A stretch of 58,819 nt of DNA from Bifidobacterium pongonis (GTDB lineage: Bacteria; Actinomycetota; Actinomycetes; Actinomycetales; Bifidobacteriaceae): NCBI RefSeq assembly GCF_019331805.1, contig NZ_JAHBBE010000013.1, forward strand, positions 1 to 58,819, in the 5' to 3' direction. A program made the position numbers and the translations under genes. Positions 26,621 through 34,350 of the stretch are shown here, piece after piece. The notes below the pieces were generated by a model. The model had not been told where the DNA came from. It searched no databases and saw nothing but the letters and a program-made list of their open reading frames with translations. How positions within the stretch are numbered: the first letter of the stretch is position 1; every line of letters starts with the position of its first letter.

Positions 26621-27244
26621 GTGGCAAACGAGAACGAAGCGGATGCGAAGACGGGCGGACCGGTGAAACCGGCGAAACGGGGGAAAGGCGCGAAACGCGC
26701 GACAACCGGCGATGCAAGCAAATACGAGCGCGGCACGCGCAGCTACACCATGTCGCGCATCCGAGGCAAGGACACCAAGATCGAAGTGCTCGTACGGAGC
26801 TACCTGTTCCGCCGCGGCCTGCGATTCCGCAAGAACGACAAACGCTACCCCGGGCATCCGGATATCGTACTGCCCAAATACCACGTCATCGTATTCGTCA
26901 ACGGCTGCTTCTGGCACATGCACGAGCGTTGCGGCAAACATTCGATGCCCAAATCCAACGTGGAATTCTGGAACGCGAAACTGCTGCGCAACCGCGAACG
27001 TGACCGTGACCAGCATCGCATACTGCTCGACGACGGCTGGCGCGTCATCGACGTATGGGAATGCGAACTCGCCAAACCGGTGCGCGAGGAACGGCTCGAA
27101 CGGCTGTACACGCAAATCGTCGACTCCGACGAACCGCATATCGACGAGACCGGCGACGGGCGATGGGTGTGGGACGGCGAAGAGAACAATGAGGGGAACG
27201 GCGAGGAGAACGGCGAAGAGAACGGCGGGAAAAACGCCGAATAA
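26621..27244 (+). CDS. vsr: Very-short-patch repair endonuclease (Vsr)
   Basis: A 207-residue homologue of Vsr, which nicks DNA 5' of T in T:G mismatches left by deamidation of 5-methylcytosine. Core (about residues 38-155): SRIRGKDTKIE, RYPGHPDIVLPKYHVIVFV (Asp81 aligns with the catalytic Asp), GCFWHMHERC (zinc and catalytic histidines), and WRVIDVWECEL. The start is inferred: GTG 26621 fits a leaderless promoter, but a TTG 45 bp upstream is possible. Lys/Arg-rich N-terminal and acidic Glu/Asn/Gly-rich C-terminal extensions (about residues 183-207, repeat EENGEENG) exceed the usual length. No cytosine methyltransferase is in the window. Confidence 0.85.
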   Translation: MANENEADAKTGGPVKPAKRGKGAKRATTGDASKYERGTRSYTMSRIRGKDTKIEVLVRSYLFRRGLRFRKNDKRYPGHPDIVLPKYHVIVFVNGCFWHMHERCGKHSMPKSNVEFWNAKLLRNRERDRDQHRILLDDGWRVIDVWECELAKPVREERLERLYTQIVDSDEPHIDETGDGRWVWDGEENNEGNGEENGEENGGKNAE

Positions 27245-27298
27245 GCCGGGCGGATTACGCCGTCGGCATGGTATCGACACGTACCGTTAGTATCGGTT

Positions 27299-27334
27299 AG
27301 GCCTATTCGAGCCGAATCGTGAGCTCGAAGGCCT
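27299..27334 (+). other. Hairpin in long leader of GNAT gene
   Basis: AGGCCT...CGAG pairs with CTCG...AGGCCT. It lies in a 286-bp interval (27245-27530) without a gene that holds at least one more hairpin (CCGAGTAG/CTACGG near 27353-27368). It may be a structured 5' leader of the GNAT-MFS unit. I cannot match it to a known riboswitch. Confidence 0.35.
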
Positions 27335-27530
27335 GACAAGACAAGATCCTTGCCGAGTAGAGCTACGGGATTCCTCAACGCTTGCAGCGATACCGTCGCG
27401 CCGAAACGGGCGGCGGGCCGGCCCCAGGGAGTAAACGCACCGAAGGCCACGTTGCGAGGAAGCCGCTACCCTCGCGCAGCATGTGTGGGCGGGCGCACGT
27501 GCCGGATGCGACACGACTAAGGAGCAGATC

Positions 27531-28235
27531 ATGGCTGCGAAGAACGCAACCAACCCCGCCGGCGGGCAAACCGGCATCAACCCGAATTCCATCATCTACC
27601 GTCCCATCACCTGGGATGACCTGGATGCCGTGACCGAACTGTTCGACCGCACCTGGCCGCAGGACGGGGCGCTCGCGGGCACCGAGTACTCGACGCTGAT
27701 ATCCAGGTATTTCGTGCTGCACTACCTGCAGCCGACCACGTTCGCGAACGCCGCGTTCACCACGGACGGCGTGCTCGCGGGCGTCACGTTCATCCGCGTC
27801 GCCGGTGAACGCCCCCAGCTCGACGAAATCGACGTCGCCGGGGACATGACCGAAACCGAGCGTCTGATCCGCGCCGATGCCGAAGCATCGAAGCGGCTCG
27901 ACCAGCTCAACAACGCCTTCGCCCTGGAACTGGAACTGGAACGCGAAGGCCATGCCAACGAAACCACGCTGGGCGAACTGGAACTGTTCGTCGTCAACCC
28001 GGACGTGCGCGGGTGCGGCGTCGGCGGCGGATTATGGAACCGTATGCAGCGGTATTTGGCGGCATGGGACGTGGACGCGTTCTACCTGCATACCGATTCC
28101 GACTGCGACGTGAGTTTCTACGACCACAAGGGGCTGGAACGCATCGCGGAACGTCCCGCCGGCACACCGGTGGCCGAAGGGCACGAACCGTTGTTCGACG
28201 ACATGTTCATCTACCGCGGGCAGGTGCGGATCTGA
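27531..28235 (+). CDS. GNAT-family acetyltransferase
   Basis: A 234-residue protein with GNAT fold. The acetyl-CoA pyrophosphate loop is ELFVVNPDVRGCGVGGGLWNRM (about residues 146-167), followed by YLAAWDVDAFYLHTDSDCDVSFYDHKGLERI, which resembles the C-terminal motif B. The acceptor substrate is unknown. AAGGAGCAG gives the ribosome-binding site for ATG 27531. The stop overlaps the start of the MFS transporter (TGATG), so acetylation and export may be linked, as in drug or metabolite detoxification pairs. Confidence 0.8.
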   Translation: MAAKNATNPAGGQTGINPNSIIYRPITWDDLDAVTELFDRTWPQDGALAGTEYSTLISRYFVLHYLQPTTFANAAFTTDGVLAGVTFIRVAGERPQLDEIDVAGDMTETERLIRADAEASKRLDQLNNAFALELELEREGHANETTLGELELFVVNPDVRGCGVGGGLWNRMQRYLAAWDVDAFYLHTDSDCDVSFYDHKGLERIAERPAGTPVAEGHEPLFDDMFIYRGQVRI

Positions 28236-29656
28236 TGATGCGCGACAGCAAAACCCAGCGGCAATCCGATATCGAGATCGAAGGCGTCGCGGGCGCCGTC
28301 GAAACCGTCGAAACTGTCGATGCCGTCGAAACCGAAACCGCCGAAACCAAGCGTTCGCCGTACGCGGTGCTGTTCTCCATCCCCGGCACGAAAGCGTTCT
28401 GCGCATCCGGCGCGCTCGCGCGTCTGCCCATGTCGATGATGGGCTTGGGCATCATCCTCGCCCTCAACCACCTGTACGACAATTGGACGATTGCCGGCAC
28501 CATGAGCGCCGCCTATGTGCTCGCCACCGCAGTGGTCACCCCGCTATACGCGCGCCTGTTCGACCGTTTCGGGCAGCGACGCATCGGCAGGATGCTGCTC
28601 GCCGTACAGATCGTCGCCATGCTCGCCTTCGCCTTCGCAGCGCTCACACGCGTGCCGATTCCGCTGCTGTTCCTGCTGGCCATCGTGATGGGCCTGACCC
28701 AGTTCGCGTTCGGCGCGCTCGTGCGCACCCGTTGGGCGTATGTGCTCGAACGCACCGGCAACAGCGGCATGCTCAACACCGCGTACGCGCTGGAATCCGC
28801 CATCGATGAGATCGTGTTCATCTTCGGCCCGATCCTCGCCGCGTTCCTCGCGGCATCCGTGCATCCGGTGTCGCAGCTGTTCGTGCCCACATGCGCGGCC
28901 GCGATCGGCGGTACGATCTTCTTCGCCCTGCGTGACACGCAGCCGCCGGTGATGCGGCCTGTCGAGGTCGTCGCCGCCAGCGCGGGCGACGAGTCGGTGC
29001 GTGCCGCGAACGCGACCGGAACGGCAAGCGGAAACGCCGTGCGGCTCAGCCTCAGCCAGCTGAAGAACGGCCGCGCCAAGAGCAAGCGCAACGTGCTCAC
29101 CTATGCCGGCGTGATCCCGCTGCTGCTCGTGTTCGTCACCTTCAATATGAGCTTCACCGCGTTCGACACCTCCATGACCGCCGTGATGAAGGCGTTGCAC
29201 CTCGACTCCGTGCTCGGCGTGCAGCTCGCCATGATCGCCGTCGGCTCATGCATCGGCGCGCTCATCTTCGGCTCGCGCGAACTCAAAGGCTCGCGTTGGC
29301 GCCATATGGTGATGTTCCTCACGCTCATGACCGTGGGCTTCGTGGTCATCCACGCCTGCATGGGCAACCTGATCGTCATGGGACTGGTGGAGATCCTCAC
29401 CGGCCTGACCATTTCGCCGGTGTTTGCCTCCGGCAATCTGGTGATGAAGGAGACCGTGCCCGAGGAATCCCTCACCGAAGGCCTGTCCTGGGTGAGCACG
29501 GCCGGCACGGTGGGCGCGTCGTTCGGTTCCATGATCACCGGCATCGTGCTCGACCATGCCACGCCGAACACCAGTCTGATGATGCCGTGGATCTTCGTGC
29601 TGTGCTCGATTCCGTTCGCGTTGCTCGGCTGGGCCATCGTCCGCAAACGCGGCTAG
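28235..29656 (+). CDS. MFS transporter
   Basis: A 473-residue major facilitator permease with about 12 hydrophobic segments, starting near residue 45 after an acidic, repetitive N-terminal tail (VETVDAVETETAETK). The loop 2-3 motif is present as LYARLFDRFGQRRIGR. A central cytosolic loop (about 240-290) separates the halves. The type is like proton-coupled exporters of the small-molecule efflux group; the substrate is unknown. Start ATG 28235 is coupled to the upstream GNAT stop. Confidence 0.8.
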   Translation: MMRDSKTQRQSDIEIEGVAGAVETVETVDAVETETAETKRSPYAVLFSIPGTKAFCASGALARLPMSMMGLGIILALNHLYDNWTIAGTMSAAYVLATAVVTPLYARLFDRFGQRRIGRMLLAVQIVAMLAFAFAALTRVPIPLLFLLAIVMGLTQFAFGALVRTRWAYVLERTGNSGMLNTAYALESAIDEIVFIFGPILAAFLAASVHPVSQLFVPTCAAAIGGTIFFALRDTQPPVMRPVEVVAASAGDESVRAANATGTASGNAVRLSLSQLKNGRAKSKRNVLTYAGVIPLLLVFVTFNMSFTAFDTSMTAVMKALHLDSVLGVQLAMIAVGSCIGALIFGSRELKGSRWRHMVMFLTLMTVGFVVIHACMGNLIVMGLVEILTGLTISPVFASGNLVMKETVPEESLTEGLSWVSTAGTVGASFGSMITGIVLDHATPNTSLMMPWIFVLCSIPFALLGWAIVRKRG

Positions 29657-29730
29657 GCTCGGGCGTATGGATTGCGGCGGGGTCTCCGTTCGGAAGGCCC
29701 CCGCCCTCGTATATGCGAAGGAGGATACGC

Positions 29731-30486
29731 ATGGTCAAGGTTTCGGTTGTTGGCGCCAAGGGACGTATGGGATCGCACGTGGTCGCGGCGGTGGACGGCG
29801 CGGCTGATATGCAGCTCGCGCTCACGCTCGATGCGGGCGACGATCTCACCCGCATCGACCAGTCCAACACCGACGTGGTCGTGGAGTTCACCGTCCCGTC
29901 CGTCAGCCTGGGTAATGTGCTCACCCTGATTGCGCAGGGCGTGGACGTCGTGGTCGGCACCACCGGCTGGACCGACGAGAAGCTCGCCCAGGTGCGCGAG
30001 GCCATCGCGAACGGCCCGCGCCCCGACAGCCAGAAGGTGTTCATCGCGCCGAACTTCGCCATTTCCGCGGTCCTCGCCGACTATTTCGCCACCAAGGCCG
30101 CCCGCTACTTCGAATCCGCCGAAGTCATCGAACTGCACCACCCGAACAAGGTGGATGCCCCCTCCGGCACCGCCATCCACACCGCGCACGGCATCGCGCA
30201 GGCACGTAAGGAGGCTGGTCTCGGCGAGGTGCCGGACAACACCGAAACCGACGGCGGCTCCCGCGGTCAGGTGGTCGACGGCATCCATGTGCACGCCGTC
30301 CGTCTGCGCGGCCTGAACGCCCACGAGGAGGTGCTGTTCGGCAATGCCGGGGAACAGCTGACGATCCGCGCCGACAGCTTCGACCGCGGCTCGTTCATGC
30401 CGGGCGTCCTGCTGGCCGTGCGCAAGCTCGCCGGTGACGCTCCCGCAGGTCTGACCATCGGCCTCGACAACTTCCTCGACCTGTAA
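29731..30486 (+). CDS. dapB: 4-hydroxy-tetrahydrodipicolinate reductase
   Basis: A 251-residue cytosolic enzyme reducing hydroxy-tetrahydrodipicolinate with NAD(P)H in the lysine/diaminopimelate pathway that feeds cell-wall crosslinks. N-terminal Rossmann motif VSVVGAKGRMGSHV; VVGTTGWTDE; catalytic motif ELHHPNKVDAPSGTA (His and Lys). It starts at ATG 29731 after AAGGAGG. The partner dapA lies 700 bp downstream, separated by a terminator and the repeat array. Confidence 0.95.
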   Translation: MVKVSVVGAKGRMGSHVVAAVDGAADMQLALTLDAGDDLTRIDQSNTDVVVEFTVPSVSLGNVLTLIAQGVDVVVGTTGWTDEKLAQVREAIANGPRPDSQKVFIAPNFAISAVLADYFATKAARYFESAEVIELHHPNKVDAPSGTAIHTAHGIAQARKEAGLGEVPDNTETDGGSRGQVVDGIHVHAVRLRGLNAHEEVLFGNAGEQLTIRADSFDRGSFMPGVLLAVRKLAGDAPAGLTIGLDNFLDL

Positions 30487-30550
30487 GCCCGGCGGCCGGC
30501 AACCCGAACAGGTAGGCCGGCAGCAGTCGGCAGCCAGGTAACGAACCCCC

Positions 30551-30584
30551 GCCTCCCACGGCCAAGACGGCCGCGGGAGGCTTT
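30551..30584 (+). terminator. Terminator of dapB
   Basis: GCCTCCCACGGCC / GGCCGCGGGAGGC hairpin followed by TTTGTC. Confidence 0.75.
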
Positions 30585-30631
30585 GTCATGCCCGGCGATG
30601 CGCTGTTCCGTTGCGTTCCCTTTGCCGCTTT

Positions 30632-31110
30632 ACCGGAATCGGACAAAAATGGGCCGATTTTGTCTGATTTCGGTGGAGAGGAGGGGAGGCTTCGCATGTC
30701 TCGTACCGGAACCCTCATACCGGAATCGGACAAAAATGGGCTTATTTTGTCTGATTTCGGTGTCGCTCGGGCTATCTCGTGCCGGAACCCTCATACCGAA
30801 ATCGGACAAAAATGGGCCGATTTTGTCGGAAAATGGTGATGGGGGCTTGTCTGGGTGTCTCTTGTTTTGCCGGGTGTTTACCGGAATCGGACGGATTCGG
30901 CTTGTTTTTGTCGGAAAGTGGTGATGGGGTTCTGTCGGGTTGTCTCCGGTTGTTCCCCTTCTTTACCGGAATCGGACAAAGATGGGCCGATTTTGTCGGA
31001 AAGTGGTAGTGGGAGTTTGCCAGAAAGTGGTGGCGGGGTGTTGCCGGGTTGTTTTCCGCTTTACCGGTGTCGGACGGGCTTGGGCATGCGAGGCGAGTGG
31101 CGAATATGGG
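30632..31110. repeat. Palindromic repeat array A (5 copies plus a partial)
   Basis: A 43-44-bp imperfect palindrome (arms ACCGGAATCGGACAAAAT / ATTTTGTCTGATTTCGGT, loop about GGGCCG) begins at 30632, 30719, 30795, 30880 and 30965, with a weak partial near 31063. Spacings are 87, 76, 85 and 85 bp. The intervening DNA is itself repetitive (GGTGATGGGG, TGCCGGGTTGTT). The array fills the dapB-dapA gap. Reading frames across it are repeats of the same peptide and not genes. Confidence 0.9.
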
Positions 31111-31183
31111 ATGACGGTTGAAATGTGAAACGGACGGCGGAATGGATGCCGTGGAGTCCGTGGCGGGAAGTACCGTGGCAAAT

Positions 31184-32089
31184 ATGAGTGAGAGTGACAT
31201 GCACCTTTTGAACCCGGCCCCGTTCGGACGTATCCTTCCCGCGATGATCACCCCGATGAAGCCCAACGGCGACGTCGATTTCGAAGCGGCCCAGAAACTC
31301 GCCAAGCAGCTCGTGGCCGACGGTGCCGACGGTCTGGTGGTCAACGGCACCACCGGCGAATCGCCTGTCACTCACATGGATGAAAAGGTGGATCTCGTCC
31401 GCGCGGTCAAGGAAGTCGTGGATGTGCCGGTGATCTCCGGCGCAGGCTCCAACGACACCGCGCACACCGTTCGCATGGTCGAACAAACCCAGGAGGCGGG
31501 CGCCGACGCGGTGCTCGTGGTCATGCCGTACTACTCCCGTCCGAGCCAGGACGGCGTCGTCGGCCACTACAAGGCCGTCGATGAGAGCACGGATAAGCCG
31601 ATCATCGTCTACGATGTTCCCTCCCGCACCGGTCTGAAAGTCAAGGTCGAAACATACGACCGTCTCGCCGAGCTGGAGCATGTCGTGGCCGTCAAGGACG
31701 CCACCGGCGATCTGGCCGCGGCGGTCGAGAAGCAGCAGCGCACCGGTCTCGCCTGGTATTCCGGCGACGACGGTCTGTTCCTGCCGTTCCTCTCCATCGG
31801 CGCGGTGGGCATCATCTCCGTGATCGCGCATGTCGCAGCCGGCCCGATGGCCGAACTGGTCGAGGCTTTCGACCGCGGCGACATCCACGAGGCGCAGCGT
31901 CTGGCCAACCGCCTCGCGCCGCTCGTCCACGCCATGAACGGCGACGGATACCAGGCCGTGATGGCCAAGGCGTCGCTGAAGGTGCGCGGGGTGCTGGACA
32001 GCACCACCATGCGTCTGCCGAATATCGGCCCGGATGCCGCGCAACTCGATAAGGCGAAAGCCGGCATGCAGGCCGCCGGATTGCTGTGA
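31184..32089 (+). CDS. dapA: 4-hydroxy-tetrahydrodipicolinate synthase
   Basis: A 301-residue TIM-barrel aldolase joining pyruvate and aspartate semialdehyde, the first committed lysine/DAP step. Catalytic Lys171 is in VAVKDATGD, the active tyrosine (Tyr143) in IVYDVPSRTG, and the phosphate-like loop in NGTTGESPV. GAGSNDTAHTVRMVE is also typical. The start is uncertain: ATG 31184 or 31199; other in-frame starts upstream (31118, 31142) would add a non-conserved head. No strong ribosome-binding site is seen. RNase J follows after about 100 bp. Confidence 0.94.
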   Translation: MSESDMHLLNPAPFGRILPAMITPMKPNGDVDFEAAQKLAKQLVADGADGLVVNGTTGESPVTHMDEKVDLVRAVKEVVDVPVISGAGSNDTAHTVRMVEQTQEAGADAVLVVMPYYSRPSQDGVVGHYKAVDESTDKPIIVYDVPSRTGLKVKVETYDRLAELEHVVAVKDATGDLAAAVEKQQRTGLAWYSGDDGLFLPFLSIGAVGIISVIAHVAAGPMAELVEAFDRGDIHEAQRLANRLAPLVHAMNGDGYQAVMAKASLKVRGVLDSTTMRLPNIGPDAAQLDKAKAGMQAAGLL

Positions 32090-32188
32090 GGCAATCACCG
32101 GGTTCCGCCGTGCGCAGCCGGACGATTCCACATGTCGCTCCTGTAAGAGTACGGGAGCAAACCAATGAATAAGGAATAGCCCCTCAGT

Positions 32189-34063
32189 ATGGCACAAGAA
32201 AAGAAAGCAACGAAAAGCACGCGTCGCCGTGGTTCGGCAGCGCGCAAGAACAACAACGCACAGTCCGCGAAGGGCTCGTCCCGTCGCGAAGGCGGCTCCA
32301 GAGGCCGCGCGCGCAACAACGGCCAGCAGGCCACCGCACCCCAGCAGGATGCCGTGCTGATCGCCCCGCCGAAGTACCGCAAGGGTTCGATGCGCATCAC
32401 GCCGCTCGGCGGTCTCGGCGAGATCGGCCGCAACATGAACGTGGTCGAATACAACGGCCACCTGCTGCTCATCGACTGCGGCGTGCTCTTCCCGGAGGAG
32501 GAACAGCCGGGCGTCGACCTGATCCTGCCTGATTTCAGCTACATCAAGGATCGTCTCGACAAGGTCGAGGCGCTGGTGCTCACCCACGGGCATGAGGATC
32601 ACATCGGCGGCGTGCCGTATCTGCTCCGTCTCCGTCCGGACATCCCGCTGATCGGTTCCAAGCTCACCCTTGCCTTCGCCGAAGCGAAGTGCAAGGAGCA
32701 TCACATCAACCCGACGAAGGTCGAGGTCACCGGCCGCGACAAGCTCAAGGCCGGCCCGTTCGACCTTGAATTCATCAACGTCACGCACTCCATTCCGGAC
32801 GCCCTCGCCGTCTACGTCAAGACCCCGGCGGGCTCCCTGATCGATACCGGCGACATCAAGCTCGACCAGCTGCCGCTCGACCACCGCATCACCGATCTGG
32901 TCGAATTCGGCAAGATCGGCGAAAAGGGCGTGGATCTGCTGATGATGGATTCCACCAACGCCGAAGTGCCCGGCTTCGTCAAGCCCGAAACCTCCATCGG
33001 CCCGGCGCTCGACCAGGCGTTCGCCCAGGCCACCCGCAAGATCATCGTCGCCAGCTTCTCCAGCCATGTGCACCGCGTGCAGCAGGTCGTGGACGCCGCC
33101 CACAAGTACGGCCGCAAGGTCGTGTTCGTCGGCCGTTCGATGGTTCGCAACATGTCCATCGCCGCCGATTTGGGCTATCTGCACATCCCCGAAGACACCG
33201 TGGTGGATCTCAAGCAGGCCAACGACATCCAGGACGACAAGCTCGTCTACATGTGCACCGGTTCGCAGGGCGAGCCGATGGCGGCTCTCGGCCGTATCGC
33301 CGACGGCAACCACCGCGACATCCATATCAACGAGTTCGATACCGTCATCCTCGCCAGCTCCCTGATCCCGGGCAACGAGCACGGCGTGTACAAGGTCATC
33401 AACAAGCTCGTGCAGCTTGGCGCGAAGGTCGTCAACCGCGACAACGCCGCAGTGCACGTGTCCGGCCACTGCAACGAGGGCGAGCTGCTGTACATGTACA
33501 ACATCGTCAAGCCCAAGTGCGCCATGCCGATCCACGGCGAGAACCGCCACCTGGTCGCCAACGGCCTGATCGCCGTCAAGACCGGCGTCGACCCGCAGAA
33601 CGTGGTGCTTGCCGAGGACGGCGACGTGGTCGACCTTTACCACGGCAAGGCCGCGGTCGTCGGTTCCGTGCCGTGCGGCTACGTGTACGTCGACGGCGAT
33701 TCGGTCGGCGAGCTGACCGATGAGGAGCTGGAGAAGCGCCGTATTCTCGGCACCGAAGGCTTCGTCTCGTCGTTCGTCGTGGTCGACACCGACAACCGCG
33801 AGGTCGTTTCCGGCCCGAAGATCTACCTGAACGCCGTGGCCGAGGACGAAAGCGAATTCGACAAGGTTCGCCATCAGATCGTCCAGCAGCTGAACGACGC
33901 GATGATGACCGGCACGAAGGACACGCACAAGCTGCAGCAGATCATGCGCCGCACCTTGGGCAGCTGGGTTGCACGCCAGCTGCATCGTAAGCCGATGATC
34001 GTGCCCGTCGTGGCCGATATCGCCACCGACGTGGACGAGTCCATGCTGGTCGGACGCGACTGA
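32189..34063 (+). CDS. rnj: Ribonuclease J
   Basis: A 624-residue beta-lactamase-fold RNase with 5'-exonuclease and endonuclease activity, involved in mRNA decay and rRNA maturation. A basic, Asn/Ser/Arg-rich disordered N-terminus of about 65 residues is typical of actinobacterial RNase J. The metal site is HGHEDH at 133-138, followed by beta-CASP elements (DLLMMDSTNAEVPG; ASFSSHVHRVQQV; GSQGEPMAAL) and the C-terminal domain. The dapA-rnj order is a common actinobacterial arrangement. A 41-bp hairpin lies after the gene. Confidence 0.95.
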   Translation: MAQEKKATKSTRRRGSAARKNNNAQSAKGSSRREGGSRGRARNNGQQATAPQQDAVLIAPPKYRKGSMRITPLGGLGEIGRNMNVVEYNGHLLLIDCGVLFPEEEQPGVDLILPDFSYIKDRLDKVEALVLTHGHEDHIGGVPYLLRLRPDIPLIGSKLTLAFAEAKCKEHHINPTKVEVTGRDKLKAGPFDLEFINVTHSIPDALAVYVKTPAGSLIDTGDIKLDQLPLDHRITDLVEFGKIGEKGVDLLMMDSTNAEVPGFVKPETSIGPALDQAFAQATRKIIVASFSSHVHRVQQVVDAAHKYGRKVVFVGRSMVRNMSIAADLGYLHIPEDTVVDLKQANDIQDDKLVYMCTGSQGEPMAALGRIADGNHRDIHINEFDTVILASSLIPGNEHGVYKVINKLVQLGAKVVNRDNAAVHVSGHCNEGELLYMYNIVKPKCAMPIHGENRHLVANGLIAVKTGVDPQNVVLAEDGDVVDLYHGKAAVVGSVPCGYVYVDGDSVGELTDEELEKRRILGTEGFVSSFVVVDTDNREVVSGPKIYLNAVAEDESEFDKVRHQIVQQLNDAMMTGTKDTHKLQQIMRRTLGSWVARQLHRKPMIVPVVADIATDVDESMLVGRD

Positions 34064-34129
34064 GCCGGACGGCATGATGCCGGACCGCTGAAGACATAAC
34101 GTCTGAAGGCACGACGGCCAAGCTTCCCG

Positions 34130-34170
34130 ACGCCCCGGGAGCGGATCATACGATTCGCCCCGGGGCGTCG
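34130..34170 (+). terminator. Hairpin after rnj
   Basis: GACGCCCCGGG / CCCGGGGCGTC with a 19-nt loop. No T tract follows. Confidence 0.6.
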
Positions 34171-34350
34171 CGCGTTATAGGCGCCGCGGCCTTTCGCCCC
34201 GACGGGGGATAGCGCAAGACATGGGGTCTACGTAAGCTATACAGCAGCACGGCAATGAGGACGGCATGATCGAAGGGTTCGGTCATGCCGTTTCGTTTTG
34301 CCGGACAGACGCCGATAAACAAGAGATAGCAAGAACATCGAAGGAGTCGC

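Noticed and set aside
27245..27530. Cobalamin-type or T-box leader upstream of the GNAT gene
   Set aside because: Hairpins are present but the needed core motifs are missing; left as an unassigned leader.
30588..30924. Reading frames with repeated peptide ESDKNGPILSDFG
   Set aside because: They translate the palindromic repeats and have no start signals or family similarity.
30632..31110. Possible CRISPR array (regular palindromic repeats and spacers)
   Set aside because: Repeats are 43-44 bp, imperfect and unequal; spacers resemble each other instead of being unique; no cas genes are present. A REP/BIME-type repeat explains it better.
31061..34075. A 1004-residue reading frame opposite dapA and rnj
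   Set aside because: It is antisense to two well-supported genes; high-GC codon use opens long opposite frames. The same applies to opposite-strand frames over arc, pepN, dop, the pullulanase and gadB.
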